From contig MGXU01000001.1 in assembly GCA_001801815.1 (NCBI GenBank), forward strand, positions 1 through 64,000: a DNA stretch of 64,000 nucleotides, given 5' to 3'. Shown here piece by piece: positions 46,064 to 55,750 of this stretch. The notes under the pieces are model-generated. The model did not search any database. It was not told the DNA's origin and worked only from the letters and a program-made list of their open reading frames with translations. The stretch is from Gammaproteobacteria bacterium RIFCSPHIGHO2_12_FULL_36_30. GTDB lineage: Bacteria; Pseudomonadota; Gammaproteobacteria; Coxiellales; Coxiellaceae. Positions within the stretch are counted from its first letter, which is position 1; each line of letters starts with the position of its first letter. A program made the translations under genes and the position numbers.

Positions 46064-46139
46064 CTTTCACCTCTTGAATCAATTTCAAAAGAATAAAAGA
46101 ACTCGCCCGCGGTATGTCACACTTCCAGTTAAGCGCTTT

Positions 46140-46991
46140 TTAGACTGGATTGTCAATATGCTTTTTAAGATCGAGTGCTAATGCGTAAACAACTTTTCGA
46201 TTTAACTGCGTGATTTTACAAGCTAAACTCACTGCTTGTTTTACTGATAATTCAGTCAATAATTGTGTTAATAATGTTGTTAATTGTTGCTGATCTGATG
46301 TCGATGTATTTGATAATGCACCTTGCACAATAATTACAAATTCACCTTTTTGTGCTTCGGTGTTTTTTATAATATCAATACATAAATTTTCTAAAGTATC
46401 TTGTTTTATCGTCTCAAATGATTTTGTTAATTCACGCGCAACCGTTGCAACACGTTCGCTTCCAAAAATTTTTTTCATAACGGGCAAAGTTTTTGTAATG
46501 CGATGCACCGATTCATAAAAAACAATCGTGCGCGTTTCGCTTTTTAATTTTTCTAAATGCGATTCGAGTGCTGCATTTTTTGCTGGTAAAAAACCTTCAA
46601 AAATAAATCGATCGGTTGGTAAACCCGATGCAACTAATGCAGCAATTGCAGCACATGCACCTGGAATGGGAATAATTTTAAAATTCGCATCACGCACTGC
46701 ACGCACCAAACGAAAACCAGGATCGCTAATTAATGGTGTTCCCGCATCGGAAATTAATGCAACTGATTTTTCATTTCGCAATAAAGAAATTATTTTTTCG
46801 ATACGCTCATCTTCATTATGTTCATGCAAGGAAAAACACGGCGTGTGAATTTCATAATGTGATAATAATCGCTGACTGTGCCGCGTATCTTCTGCTGCAA
46901 TCCAATCAACTGATTTTAAAATTTCAGTCGCGCGAAATGAAATGTCGGATAAATTTCCGATCGGTGTAGAAACGATATATAACGCTGTCAT
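46140..46991 (-). CDS. rsmI: 16S rRNA (cytidine-1402-2'-O) methyltransferase
   Basis: 283 residues, tetrapyrrole methylase family. RsmI methylates the ribose of C1402, the base also methylated by RsmH. N-terminal LYIVSTPIGNLSDISFRA, AAEDTRHSQRLLSHY, SDAGTPLISDPGFRLV, and GLPTDRFIFEGFLPAK are the signature. It is divergent from lpoA, the arrangement seen in E. coli (yraL and lpoA). Confidence 0.96.
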   Translation of the reverse strand: MTALYIVSTPIGNLSDISFRATEILKSVDWIAAEDTRHSQRLLSHYEIHTPCFSLHEHNEDERIEKIISLLRNEKSVALISDAGTPLISDPGFRLVRAVRDANFKIIPIPGACAAIAALVASGLPTDRFIFEGFLPAKNAALESHLEKLKSETRTIVFYESVHRITKTLPVMKKIFGSERVATVARELTKSFETIKQDTLENLCIDIIKNTEAQKGEFVIIVQGALSNTSTSDQQQLTTLLTQLLTELSVKQAVSLACKITQLNRKVVYALALDLKKHIDNPV

Positions 46992-47038
46992 AAAATACTG
47001 TATTGTTGTTCATCTTGTACTGTTGTAGACTTTGCATT

Positions 47039-48229
47039 ATGAAACGAATCATTCTACTTTTACAACTCATTATTATCACCACGATATTAATTTTATCGAA
47101 TGGCTGTACAAATTCGCCTTCTGTAAAAGCAATGCCAACAGTTGCTGTGCCATCGCAGCCGCAACATGTTGCATTATTATTACCATTAACAGGACCACTC
47201 GCATCATACAGCGGTGCAATTAAAAATGGCTTTTTTACAGCGTATTATGCGAAGCAAAATCAAGGTGCGTCAGTTCCAAATATTACTGTTTATAATACTG
47301 ATGGAAAAAATATTCGTGATGTTTATCAAACAGCAATTACACAAGGCGCGGATTTTGTTGTTGGGCCTTTAGATAAAGCAGATGTATTAACATTAGCAAA
47401 TGAACATCACACAACGGTTCCCATTCTCGCGTTAAACACAACACCAAGTGATACAAAAATAAATAATGATGTCTTATTTGAATTTGCATTGTCACCAATT
47501 GATGAAGCACAGCAAGCTGCGCAAAAAGCATTTCGTGATAATCATCGTAATATTATTATTCTTGCGCCAAATAATTTATGGGGGCAACGCATTGCAAATG
47601 CATTTACTGCGCAATGGAAAACATTAGGCGGAAATATTATTGCAACACAATATTATGGTGGCATGCGAACAATATCGAGAGACATTCAAAATGTTTTACA
47701 AATTAGCAATTCTGATCAAAATGCACATCAATTAAAAAATATGTTCGGAAAAAATATGCGATTTATTCCGCAACGTCGACAAGATTTTGACAGTATATTT
47801 TTAGTCGCAACGCCAGAAATGGGAAGACAAATTGAACCGCTGCTGCGTTTTTATTTTGCGGGCGATATTCCGGTTTATGCAACATCGCAAATTTATGCTG
47901 GAATTCCAGATGAAAAACGCAATAATGATTTAAACGGAATTTATTTTTGTGAAATGCCATGGGTATTAGCACCGAATCAAATGCAATCATCACTTCAAAC
48001 AATGCAACAACGTATTCAAACTTTATGGCCACAAAATTTTGCGCATCTCACAAAATTTTATGCAATGGGTGTCGACGCATTTAATTTAATTTCTCAATTG
48101 AATAATATGCAAACTCAATCATCAGGTATTCCTTCTGCAACAGGAACATTATATTTAACACCACAACATACAATTTATCGTCAATTACTCTGGGCGCAAT
48201 TCCAAAATGGAATCCCTGTCATCCAATAA
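47039..48229 (+). CDS. lpoA: LpoA-like lipoprotein activator of PBP1A
   Basis: 396 residues from ATG 47039, giving a lipoprotein signal with lipobox LSNGC. The remainder is a periplasmic-binding-protein-like LpoA C-terminal domain: HVALLLPLTGPLASYSGAIKNGF, DFVVGPLDKADVLTLA, and ATPEMGRQIEPLLRFYFAGDIPVYAT. It activates the class A synthase from the outer membrane. The N-terminal TPR domain of enterobacterial LpoA is missing, as in short homologues. It overlaps yraN by 23 bp. Confidence 0.88.
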   Translation: MKRIILLLQLIIITTILILSNGCTNSPSVKAMPTVAVPSQPQHVALLLPLTGPLASYSGAIKNGFFTAYYAKQNQGASVPNITVYNTDGKNIRDVYQTAITQGADFVVGPLDKADVLTLANEHHTTVPILALNTTPSDTKINNDVLFEFALSPIDEAQQAAQKAFRDNHRNIIILAPNNLWGQRIANAFTAQWKTLGGNIIATQYYGGMRTISRDIQNVLQISNSDQNAHQLKNMFGKNMRFIPQRRQDFDSIFLVATPEMGRQIEPLLRFYFAGDIPVYATSQIYAGIPDEKRNNDLNGIYFCEMPWVLAPNQMQSSLQTMQQRIQTLWPQNFAHLTKFYAMGVDAFNLISQLNNMQTQSSGIPSATGTLYLTPQHTIYRQLLWAQFQNGIPVIQ

Positions 48230-48614
48230 TAATGTTTCTATCGGTGCGATTGCTGAAAATGATGCGTGCACATTTTTAGTAAATCACGGATTGAAATTAA
48301 TTGAAAAAAATTTTTCTGTGACTAATGCGCAAGGAAAATCAATCGGTGAAATTGATTTGATTATGCGCGATAAAGAATTTTTAGTTTTTATCGAAGTAAA
48401 AAAGCGCGGCAGCGAAGATTATGGTGATCCAATCGAAATGGTCACAAAACAAAAACAATCCAAAATCATCCGTACAGCAACGCATTATTTAGTGCGAAAT
48501 TATAGTTATTACAAAGAATTTTGTCGTTTTGATGTTGTCGGCATTTCACCCGACACAAATGAACCCGGCGATCAAAAATTCGAATGGATAAAAGATGCGT
48601 TTCAGGTACAATAG
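48207..48614 (+). CDS. yraN: YraN family protein (UPF0102), nuclease-like
   Basis: 135 residues. YraN proteins have a restriction-endonuclease-like fold: IGEIDLIMRDKEFLVFIEVKKR holds the D..ExK metal site. The opening GAIAENDACTFLVNHGLKLIEKNF, and VTKQKQSKIIRTATHYL, are typical. Cellular role is not settled. The start lies within lpoA, consistent with one transcript through lpoA-yraN. Confidence 0.93.
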   Translation: MESLSSNNNVSIGAIAENDACTFLVNHGLKLIEKNFSVTNAQGKSIGEIDLIMRDKEFLVFIEVKKRGSEDYGDPIEMVTKQKQSKIIRTATHYLVRNYSYYKEFCRFDVVGISPDTNEPGDQKFEWIKDAFQVQ

Positions 48615-48630
48615 TGAACTTTAAAATCGG

Positions 48631-48873
48631 ATTTCGCACCGAAGACAAATCTTAAACGAGCGAGCGATAATGTAACTGAAATTATAAATTAAGTTGATGG
48701 GAAGATGTGACCTATCTCTTTTGTAGCGAATAGCGTCAGGATTGACGAGGGACCGAACCAGGGATGGTTCATCTTTAAGCGGAAAAAGAGATAGGTCGCA
48801 TCTTTACATCTCAACATATTTTTTCAGTTACATTATCCAGCGAGCGAGCGCAAAGATTCATGAAGTGCGAAAC
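48631..48873 (+). repeat. 240-bp self-complementary element, copy 1
   Basis: A long imperfect inverted repeat: outer TTCGCAC/GTGCGAA, then GATAATGTAACTGAAA pairing with TTTTCAGTTACATTATC (48666-48681 and about 48821-48837), then GATGTGACCTATCTCTTTT (48704-48722) with its complement around 48783-48802. The core holds two hairpins, CGTCA-GGAT-TGACG and GAACC-AGGGAT-GGTTC. Copy 2 at 51226 has the same layout. It fills the gap between yraN and diaA, making up nearly all of the 288 bp; no gene is seen. Structured RNA or MITE-like element. Confidence 0.8.
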
Positions 48874-48881
48874 TTCTGTAA

Positions 48882-49493
<612 letters not shown>

Positions 49494-49511
49494 CAAAGAG
49501 GAATAAGTCAC

Positions 49512-50108
49512 ATGAAACGCACATTCTTTTTTTCTCGTCGTTTTCAAAAAATAATGGGTGTTATTATTTTAATTACTTGTTTGTCAGGTTGTATTCCTGC
49601 GGCATTGGTTGTCGGCGCGACAGCTGGCGGCGCTATTATTTACGATAAACGCAGCATGAAAACAATCGCGCAAGATCAAGAAGCGGGCGAAAAAGCAGGC
49701 GCATTGATTAATGCATCACCTGAATTGAAAGGCAGTCATATCGCTATCGCTACTTTTGATCATATATTATTACTTGTTGGGCAAACACCAACAGAATCAC
49801 AACGCGATCTTGCTTATCAATTAGTTTCAAATGTGAAAAATGTCAGCCGCGTTTACAATGAAATCACAGTTCAACCACCCACTTCATCATGGCAACGCAC
49901 ACACGATGCATGGATCACAACAAAAATTAAAACTGAAATGTTAACTGAGCAAGGATTACATTCCACACAAATTAAAGTGGTAACAGAAGATGGTGTGGTT
50001 TACTTGATGGGTGTTTTATCACCTCGTCAAGTAAATTTAGCAACTAACATTGCTCGTCGCGCAGATGGCGTGAAAAAAGTGGTGAAGGTTTTTGAGAATC
50101 CACAATAA
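49512..50108 (+). CDS. dolP: BON-domain outer-membrane lipoprotein DolP
   Basis: 198 residues. Lipoprotein signal with lipobox CLSGC, then a linker VVGATAGGAIIYDKRSMKTI and two BON domains (about residues 65-115 and 135-195), including ALINASPELKGSHIAIATFD and VVTEDGVVYLMGVLSPRQ. DolP (YraP) maintains outer membrane integrity. GAGGAATAAG before ATG 49512 provides a ribosome binding site. Last recognisable gene of the lpoA block. Confidence 0.93.
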   Translation: MKRTFFFSRRFQKIMGVIILITCLSGCIPAALVVGATAGGAIIYDKRSMKTIAQDQEAGEKAGALINASPELKGSHIAIATFDHILLLVGQTPTESQRDLAYQLVSNVKNVSRVYNEITVQPPTSSWQRTHDAWITTKIKTEMLTEQGLHSTQIKVVTEDGVVYLMGVLSPRQVNLATNIARRADGVKKVVKVFENPQ

Positions 50109-50159
50109 ATAATAGTGTGAGTGTGGGTGTGAAAAAATAACTGTGAGTGAAATTAAGTT
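50109..50159 (+). repeat. GTGAGTGTG simple-sequence stretch before the M50 gene
   Basis: AGTGTGAGTGTGGGTGTGA (50115-50133) followed by ACTGTGAGTGAA lies between dolP and the M50 protease gene. It resembles the repeats at 20.5 and 53.5 kb on one strand or the other. Confidence 0.5.
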
Positions 50160-50849
50160 ATGACTGCTGCACACTCTATCATTCAATTAATTTGCATCGC
50201 TGCAATTCCACTTATTTTTGCAGTAACAATGCATGAAGCAGCGCATGGATGGATTGCAAGTAAATTAGGCGATCAAACTGCAAGCATTCAAGGACGCGTC
50301 AGTTTTAATCCAGCGCGTCATATTGATTTATTCGGCACGATTATTGTTCCGGCAGTTATGTTAATGCTGGGCGGATTTATTTTTGGTTGGGCAAAACCAG
50401 TTCCAGTTGCATATCAAAATTTACGAAATCCAAGGCGCGATATGGCGCTTGTTGCAATTGCAGGTCCCGCTGCAAATTTATTGATGGCGTTATTCTGGGC
50501 GGCAATTGCAAAATTAAGTCATTTTGTTTTTATTCATCATAACGCGCGCGATATGATGTATTCGATTGCATTATTTATTCATTTAACTTCACGTTTTGGC
50601 ATTATGATTAATTGTGTTTTACTTGTGATTAATTTAATTCCGATTCCACCGCTCGACGGCAGTCGCGTTATCACCAGTATTTTACCGCCTGATCTTGCGC
50701 GAAAATATAATCGTCTTGAAATGTATGGCTTGTGGATTTTTTTAGGATTAATTTTTTTGTTGATGATGACAAACACAACTGGAATTATTTACGGCCCGAT
50801 TTATTCTTTGATTGGTTTCATTCAGCATTTGTTTGGGTTGTCGATGTAG
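50160..50849 (+). CDS. site-2-protease-like M50 membrane metalloprotease
   Basis: 229 residues with about five membrane helices. HEAAHGWIASKLGD holds the HExxH zinc motif near residue 22, and NLIPIPPLDGSRVI carries the conserved Asp. GWAKPVPVAYQNLRNPRRDM is typical of the short M50B group without a PDZ domain. It probably cleaves substrates within the inner membrane; targets are not known. It follows dolP by 51 bp on the same strand. Confidence 0.9.
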   Translation: MTAAHSIIQLICIAAIPLIFAVTMHEAAHGWIASKLGDQTASIQGRVSFNPARHIDLFGTIIVPAVMLMLGGFIFGWAKPVPVAYQNLRNPRRDMALVAIAGPAANLLMALFWAAIAKLSHFVFIHHNARDMMYSIALFIHLTSRFGIMINCVLLVINLIPIPPLDGSRVITSILPPDLARKYNRLEMYGLWIFLGLIFLLMMTNTTGIIYGPIYSLIGFIQHLFGLSM

Positions 50850-50863
50850 AAAATAGAAGTGTA

Positions 50864-51145
50864 TTATTTTATTAATTTCGAATTTTTTAATTCTTTGCCG
50901 TACTTTGTTCTCATTCTTTTCGCTATTGCTAAATCCATATCTCGGATCGATGTTTTTTTCTTAGTTGCTTTATAGTTAAACATCCCGACCACGTCTTTAA
51001 TATCAAGAGTATTTGCATTCACAACAACTCCGCCATTCTTGCTAATAATAAACTGCAACTGATCTCCTGCTTTTAGTTTCAAATATTCTCGAATCGCCTT
51101 TGGCACAGTGATTTGATTTTTACTGGTTAATTTTACACGCCACAT
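50864..51145 (-). CDS. solitary AbrB/SpoVT-type regulator
   Basis: 93 residues. N-terminal VKLTSKNQITVPKAIREYLKLKAGDQLQF is the swapped-hairpin DNA-binding domain (here split for length: SKNQITVPKAIREYL then KLKAGD). The C-terminal basic region (ATKKKTSIRDMDLAIAKRM) resembles VapB-like antitoxin tails. No PIN-domain toxin is adjacent; the 240-bp element copy 2 lies upstream. Start ATG 51145 (MWRVKLTSKNQ) is supported by position and AAGGAAA upstream. Confidence 0.8.
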   Translation of the reverse strand: MWRVKLTSKNQITVPKAIREYLKLKAGDQLQFIISKNGGVVVNANTLDIKDVVGMFNYKATKKKTSIRDMDLAIAKRMRTKYGKELKNSKLIK

Positions 51146-51225
51146 CTTTATTTCCTTAGCAACTTGAGATAAATTGTAGCGCTTTTAGGATTTTTTTCAA
51201 TACCGTGTTTTTTATTCAATAAGGG

Positions 51226-51465
51226 GTTTCGCAACAAACGAATCTTAAACGAGCGAGCGATAATGTAACTGAAATTATAAATTAAGCTGATGGGAAGATG
51301 TGACCTGTCTCTTTTGTAGCGAATAGCGTCAGGATTGACGAGGGACCGAACCAGGGATGGTTCATCTTTGAGCGGAAAAAGAGACAGGTCACATCTTTAC
51401 ATCTCAACATATTTTTTTCAGTTACATTATCGCGAGTGAGCGCAAAGATTCAAACGGTGCGAAAC
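51226..51465 (+). repeat. 240-bp self-complementary element, copy 2
   Basis: Same orientation and layout as copy 1. Outer GTTTCGCA/TGCGAAAC (51226-51233, 51458-51465), GAATCTT/AAGATTC, CGATAATGTAACTGAAA with its perfect complement, and an inner perfect 21-bp stem starting AAGATGTGACCTGTCTC (51296 onward). Relative to copy 1 the inner stem carries CTGTCTC/GAGACAG in place of CTATCTC/GAGATAG, so both strands of the pair changed together. The two GGAT-tipped core hairpins are unchanged. It lies between the AbrB-like and ankyrin genes. Confidence 0.8.
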
Positions 51466-51483
51466 GCTTTTTTTTGATTGCGC

Positions 51484-52896
51484 TCAATCATCAAAAACAT
51501 CCCCACCCATTTTCAACATCTTCCGAAAATTATCGCCGAGATCTGTTTTTTGTTGCAGAGAATAAGCATTAATATAACTTTCTGAAATATATTCTAAACC
51601 TTTTGTTTTTAAAATCGGAACAATTTTTTTAATGCGTGCGTGATCTTCTTTTCGTGCGGCGGAACAAGCTTCAAATAAAACAGCACATAAAATTTCAGCG
51701 ATTGTTGCGCGACGTTTTTTATCAGCGTCTGCAAAATTACTGATAAAATAATCGAGTGAGCGTTCACGATCCCAATTTTGCCAATCATGAAATAATTCCA
51801 TCGCTTCGTGTTTATCTTTTATTAATTGTTCGCCTGATTTTCCAGGATTATTCATGCATAACATATAAAATAAAGTGGGAATGCAAGCTTCAATATTTGC
51901 CCATGAACAATTTCCGGCAATTTGTGCATGCAACGGCATATCGCCGATGGGTTGTAATCCTAAATTCGCATGTAGCATTTTTTTAAAAATCACCATGTTT
52001 TGCCGAACATAAATTAAATTCGCAACATAATCTGGCGTTAATTTCCACGGTTTATTCATATAATAAATTTTAACTTTATTATTTTTGTCGCGAGGATCAT
52101 CATCTTCGTGTGTTGCGCGATCACAAACAGCTAATAAATTTCCCGCGCGAATTAATGTTTGCGCATGCCCTTCTTGCGCAACAGGAATAATCAACGGATC
52201 TTCTTCAATCATCGGCGTGATTTTATTCATATGTTTTTGATGATCGATATTATAATGTTGCAAACGTGTGAGTAACGATGAACGCGATAACGCCCCCATA
52301 ATTGTGCGTAATTTTACAAATTCATGTTCCCACTGACGCGCAGCAAAATTATATCGAAAATCAATAATGGATTTTTGTAATGCATCGAGCGTAAATTCTA
52401 AAATAAATCCTTCTAAAGATACTTCAACAAATTCTGCTTTCGCATTTAAAATATCGACATACCCACGCAATTCAAATCTGTGTCCCAACATTTTTGCATT
52501 AATAAAATCATTTGCGAATAATAATTTTGCGCCATGTTGAATTAATAAATTTTTTAATTCTTGTTGATCGCGTAATAATGGTTTTACTAATATTGGCATG
52601 CCCGCAATAGAATAGGCATTTGGATTTGCGCCGTATTTTAATAATAATTCGCATAGTTCAAGATTATTATTATCAACTGCCCAATGCAACGCAGTATTTC
52701 CCAGTAAATCAGGAAAATGAATATCGGGTTTGCACGCTAAAATTGCTTTTGCTTTTTCAATATCATCCATGATGCAAGTTTCAATTAAAGGTGTGTAACC
52801 ATATTCATCGATAAAATTTAAATGCTCATTATTTTTTGCAATTTTAATCACATCAGATAATTTACCTTTGATAATTGCATCTGCAATGGTTGGCAT
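51484..52896 (-). CDS. ankyrin-repeat protein
   Basis: 470 residues. Three to four ankyrin repeats fill the first 130 residues: GYTPLIETCIMDDIEKAKAI, GNTALHWAVDNNNLELCELLLKYGANPN (split), and ELKNLLIQHGAKLLFA. The rest (about 340 residues, helical, Trp- and Met-rich, no signal peptide) is unrecognised. Ankyrin proteins of this size are often secreted effectors in host-associated bacteria, but nothing here proves export. It ends 4 bp from the upstream Ig-like gene, which suggests one transcript. Confidence 0.8.
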   Translation of the reverse strand: MPTIADAIIKGKLSDVIKIAKNNEHLNFIDEYGYTPLIETCIMDDIEKAKAILACKPDIHFPDLLGNTALHWAVDNNNLELCELLLKYGANPNAYSIAGMPILVKPLLRDQQELKNLLIQHGAKLLFANDFINAKMLGHRFELRGYVDILNAKAEFVEVSLEGFILEFTLDALQKSIIDFRYNFAARQWEHEFVKLRTIMGALSRSSLLTRLQHYNIDHQKHMNKITPMIEEDPLIIPVAQEGHAQTLIRAGNLLAVCDRATHEDDDPRDKNNKVKIYYMNKPWKLTPDYVANLIYVRQNMVIFKKMLHANLGLQPIGDMPLHAQIAGNCSWANIEACIPTLFYMLCMNNPGKSGEQLIKDKHEAMELFHDWQNWDRERSLDYFISNFADADKKRRATIAEILCAVLFEACSAARKEDHARIKKIVPILKTKGLEYISESYINAYSLQQKTDLGDNFRKMLKMGGDVFDD

Positions 52897-52899
52897 AAA

Positions 52900-53493
52900 T
52901 TATGATCCTCCTGGCCGAGGATGTGGCGTAATTTGTGGTTTCGCTGCATTAATCATTTGTGCTTGCGCTTGTGCAGATGGCGCCGGAACTAATTCTGGCC
53001 TGCTTTGTGCGCGATTTTCTGCGTCTGGATTATTTTCTGTTTGAGGTGATACACGTTTATCATCACCCATTGGTTGCTGTGCAAATTTTTCGTGTGGCTT
53101 AATTGATGAATTCATTGCAGCTTGATCACCGATTGCATTTTCAACTTGTGATCGCGGCGTATCTAAATCACCGCGCAAATCATTTTCTGCAATAATTGCT
53201 TCACGTTGTGTTCGAATTGGCGCTTCAATAACCGTAATTTCAATTGTTGCTGTGCAATTTCCATCTGCATTTTCAGCTTTTATTTTATAAACGGTGCGCG
53301 CGGAAGAAGACAAAGCTGATCCACTGATCACACAATTTTTATTTTCAACAGATAATATAAAACCGAGCGGCAATGCAGGATCACTGTCGCATTGTAAAAT
53401 TCCACCGCCGCTATTTTTAAATATCACGGGTGTGATATCAAAACCTTTTACGGCAACGATTGCTTTTGCATTTTCTATTTTGGGTGCGGACAT
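52900..53493 (-). CDS. protein with Ig-like domain and Pro/Gln-rich tail
   Basis: 197 residues from ATG 53493. The first 100 residues (beginning MSAPKIENAKAIVAVKGF) resemble a putative Ig domain of the cadherin-like PIG type: ILSVENKNCVISGSALSSSA, TVYKIKAENADGNCTATIEI. A low-complexity tail rich in Pro, Gln, Ala and Asn follows (PELVPAPSAQAQAQMINAAK). No signal peptide. It is transcribed from a TATAAT promoter beside the simple repeat at 53521 and leads into the ankyrin gene. Function unknown. Confidence 0.6.
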   Translation of the reverse strand: MSAPKIENAKAIVAVKGFDITPVIFKNSGGGILQCDSDPALPLGFILSVENKNCVISGSALSSSARTVYKIKAENADGNCTATIEITVIEAPIRTQREAIIAENDLRGDLDTPRSQVENAIGDQAAMNSSIKPHEKFAQQPMGDDKRVSPQTENNPDAENRAQSRPELVPAPSAQAQAQMINAAKPQITPHPRPGGS

Positions 53494-53514
53494 AATAATC
53501 ACCATTTTGACTAT

Positions 53515-53561
53515 ATTATAGCAAACCCACACTCACACTCACACTCACACACTGCTATAAT
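53515..53561. promoter_or_regulatory. divergent promoters flanking a (CACACT)n repeat
   Basis: TATAAT occurs on the minus strand at 53520-53515 and on the plus strand at 53556-53561. The 35 bp between them is CCCACACTCACACTCACACT and further such units, exactly where both -35 elements would lie. Repeat-length changes would alter promoter spacing for the Ig-like and PAP2 genes, a pattern used in phase variation. Confidence 0.55.
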
Positions 53562-53586
53562 TAGTTTTTCATTTGGCAGCAACACC

Positions 53587-54519
53587 ATGAAATTAATGCA
53601 ACCAATTCATTTTTATAAACGATACGTTACTTTTATCGATAAAGTATTTATCAGCTTAACTGTCTTTAGTTTAATATTTGGCGGAATAATATTTTTTCTA
53701 AACGCTGCTGATTTTCACTATAAAATGGGGGCATTATTCGATACAAGCATTACATCATTTTCCGCAACACAATTAATTTGCTCGATATCGATGAGTTTAT
53801 TTTTTTTATTTTACGGCATGTATATTCGCAACATATCACCGCGCTCTGCTACTTTTATTTGGGGAATGGGTGCTTTTTATTGGGTTGTGTTAGCTAACAT
53901 GCTTGTCACTAATGCAGTACAAGCAACGCCATTTCCACCCATTGATGCATGGTTAGTAAAAATAGATCGCGACATGGGTTTCAGCACAGCAGCATTAATG
54001 GCATGGACGCATAATCATCCTGACCTTCACCATTTTTTTCGCACTATTTATTTTAGCCTCGGCATAGAACTTATTCTTGTTCCTATTTTACTAACTGTTT
54101 TTTGTGCACGAAAATCATTAAGCGTTTTTTATATTGCGGAAATGAGTACAATGATTATTGGCAGTACAATTTATTTCTTTTTTCCAACGATGGCGCCATC
54201 CGGTATTATTCACAGTCCGTATTTTTCGCACATGCAAGATGATACTTCAATTCGTTTTTATCAACTGCATCATTTTTTAACACCAACATCATATGACGGC
54301 GGATTAATTGCATTTCCTTCTTTTCATGTAATTTGGGCTATATTATTAACATATGCTTGTCGCGCAAAAAAAATATTTCTATATCCAATGGCGATTTACA
54401 ATTTTATTTTAATTATTACAACTGTTTTTTTAGGTTGGCATTATTTAACGGATGTAATTGCCGGAATTATTTTGGCAGCTGCGGGGATTATTTTTGCGGA
54501 ATGGGTTTATAGTCGGTAA
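53587..54519 (+). CDS. PAP2-superfamily membrane phosphatase
   Basis: 310 residues with about six membrane helices. The PAP2 catalytic residues appear as an altered first motif around KIDRDMGFS, then GGLIAFPSFHVIWAI (SFH motif) and FLGWHYLTDVIAG (GWHYxxDV motif, His and Asp). It probably dephosphorylates or transfers lipid phosphates in the membrane (PAP2_3 / inositolphosphoryl transferase-like). No partner gene nearby defines the substrate. Confidence 0.8.
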   Translation: MKLMQPIHFYKRYVTFIDKVFISLTVFSLIFGGIIFFLNAADFHYKMGALFDTSITSFSATQLICSISMSLFFLFYGMYIRNISPRSATFIWGMGAFYWVVLANMLVTNAVQATPFPPIDAWLVKIDRDMGFSTAALMAWTHNHPDLHHFFRTIYFSLGIELILVPILLTVFCARKSLSVFYIAEMSTMIIGSTIYFFFPTMAPSGIIHSPYFSHMQDDTSIRFYQLHHFLTPTSYDGGLIAFPSFHVIWAILLTYACRAKKIFLYPMAIYNFILIITTVFLGWHYLTDVIAGIILAAAGIIFAEWVYSR

Positions 54520-54522
54520 GCT

Positions 54523-55731
54523 TTATGGGCAGACAGGTTTCGTTGCGGTCAGACCAGCATACTCACGACCATCCAGTTGAAACATCGTCGGAAATGTTGT
54601 GGGCATCGCAAATAATCCTTTTTTAGCGAGCTGAAACCCATATTGTTTTGCTGCGCGAGATAAAGTGTCTCCATCCTGATTATGGAGTGGTCCATCAAAA
54701 GCAATTTTTGCAGCGGGATGATTGCGCTCTTCAAAATATTTTTTTAAATTATCGATAAATCCGGGCCATTCTTCACCAGCTGATTTTTTATTTTCAAATA
54801 TTTTAATGTGATTATTTTCGCCAGCAAATACTCCCCAGTAAGGTGTGCTGCATGTTATTGTCAAACTGCCATTTGGTTTTAACCAGAAATATGCGCGCGA
54901 TAAAAAAATCTCCATTTGTTCTGGAGTAAAAAAATGAATAACATTTTGCACAAGAATTTCATCGAAATGATTTGGAGGAAAATTTGCAGCCGATAAAAAA
55001 TCGCCGCTAATTACAGTCACTCGTCCATCAAATTCACGCGGTAATAAATCTGTAAAAATCGCCATTTGCTCTTCTGATAAATCATTAACAACTACTTTAG
55101 TTGAATTGTGGCGAGTTGATTCCAACAAACTATATGCAAAAGAACCATATCCTGCACCTAAAATCAGTACACGCTTTTTTGTTTCATCCGATACGCGTAA
55201 TTGAAATTCCTGTGTAAATACATCCGAATCAACTGGTGGCACTTCCCATCCCATTTGATTTTTTGTTGGAATTAAACCTGATCCAGGTATATTGGATTCT
55301 GGTTTTTGTAATCCTTTTGATGAACGTTGACTTGGCGCGTGTTTATCCGACAACAACCAAGGTTTGCCATTATATAACTTTTTAAGGTCTGCTTTGTTTT
55401 GTCCGCCATAAAGAAAACTTTCTATATATTTTCCTGCATTTTTAATACGCTCATCCCGGACGGGATGTAAGTCATCCGCTGTTGTTGCAATATCTATCTG
55501 AATTGAAGACAGCAAATTAAAAACATTCTTATCATGCTGCTTTGCAATTGCAGTTGCTGCACTGATTAATATTTGGATTGATCCTATTTTATCAAGATTA
55601 CTTATTTGCATGCCGCGCATAAGACTGAAACTTTGTTTTTTGAGAAAAATTACAAGTGGCGAATCAAGATTTGTTTGATCTTGATCAAGTGAAAGCATTA
55701 TTTTTTTATAATAATCATTTGCGGTGCGCAT
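54523..55731 (-). CDS. SAM-dependent methyltransferase with unknown N-terminal domain
   Basis: 402 residues. A class I methyltransferase domain begins near residue 185: RVLILGAGYGSFAYSLLES (motif I), KVVVNDLSEEQMAIF, VISGDFLSAANFPP, and FDEILVQNVIHFFTPEQM (motif IV). The N-terminal 180 residues are helical and unrecognised. The C-terminal 60 residues are typical accessory sequence. Substrate unknown. It ends 4 bp from the PAP2 stop on the opposite strand and precedes sspB on the same strand as the sspA block. Confidence 0.8.
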   Translation of the reverse strand: MRTANDYYKKIMLSLDQDQTNLDSPLVIFLKKQSFSLMRGMQISNLDKIGSIQILISAATAIAKQHDKNVFNLLSSIQIDIATTADDLHPVRDERIKNAGKYIESFLYGGQNKADLKKLYNGKPWLLSDKHAPSQRSSKGLQKPESNIPGSGLIPTKNQMGWEVPPVDSDVFTQEFQLRVSDETKKRVLILGAGYGSFAYSLLESTRHNSTKVVVNDLSEEQMAIFTDLLPREFDGRVTVISGDFLSAANFPPNHFDEILVQNVIHFFTPEQMEIFLSRAYFWLKPNGSLTITCSTPYWGVFAGENNHIKIFENKKSAGEEWPGFIDNLKKYFEERNHPAAKIAFDGPLHNQDGDTLSRAAKQYGFQLAKKGLFAMPTTFPTMFQLDGREYAGLTATKPVCP

Positions 55732-55750
55732 CGTTTATTTTCCTCAAAAT

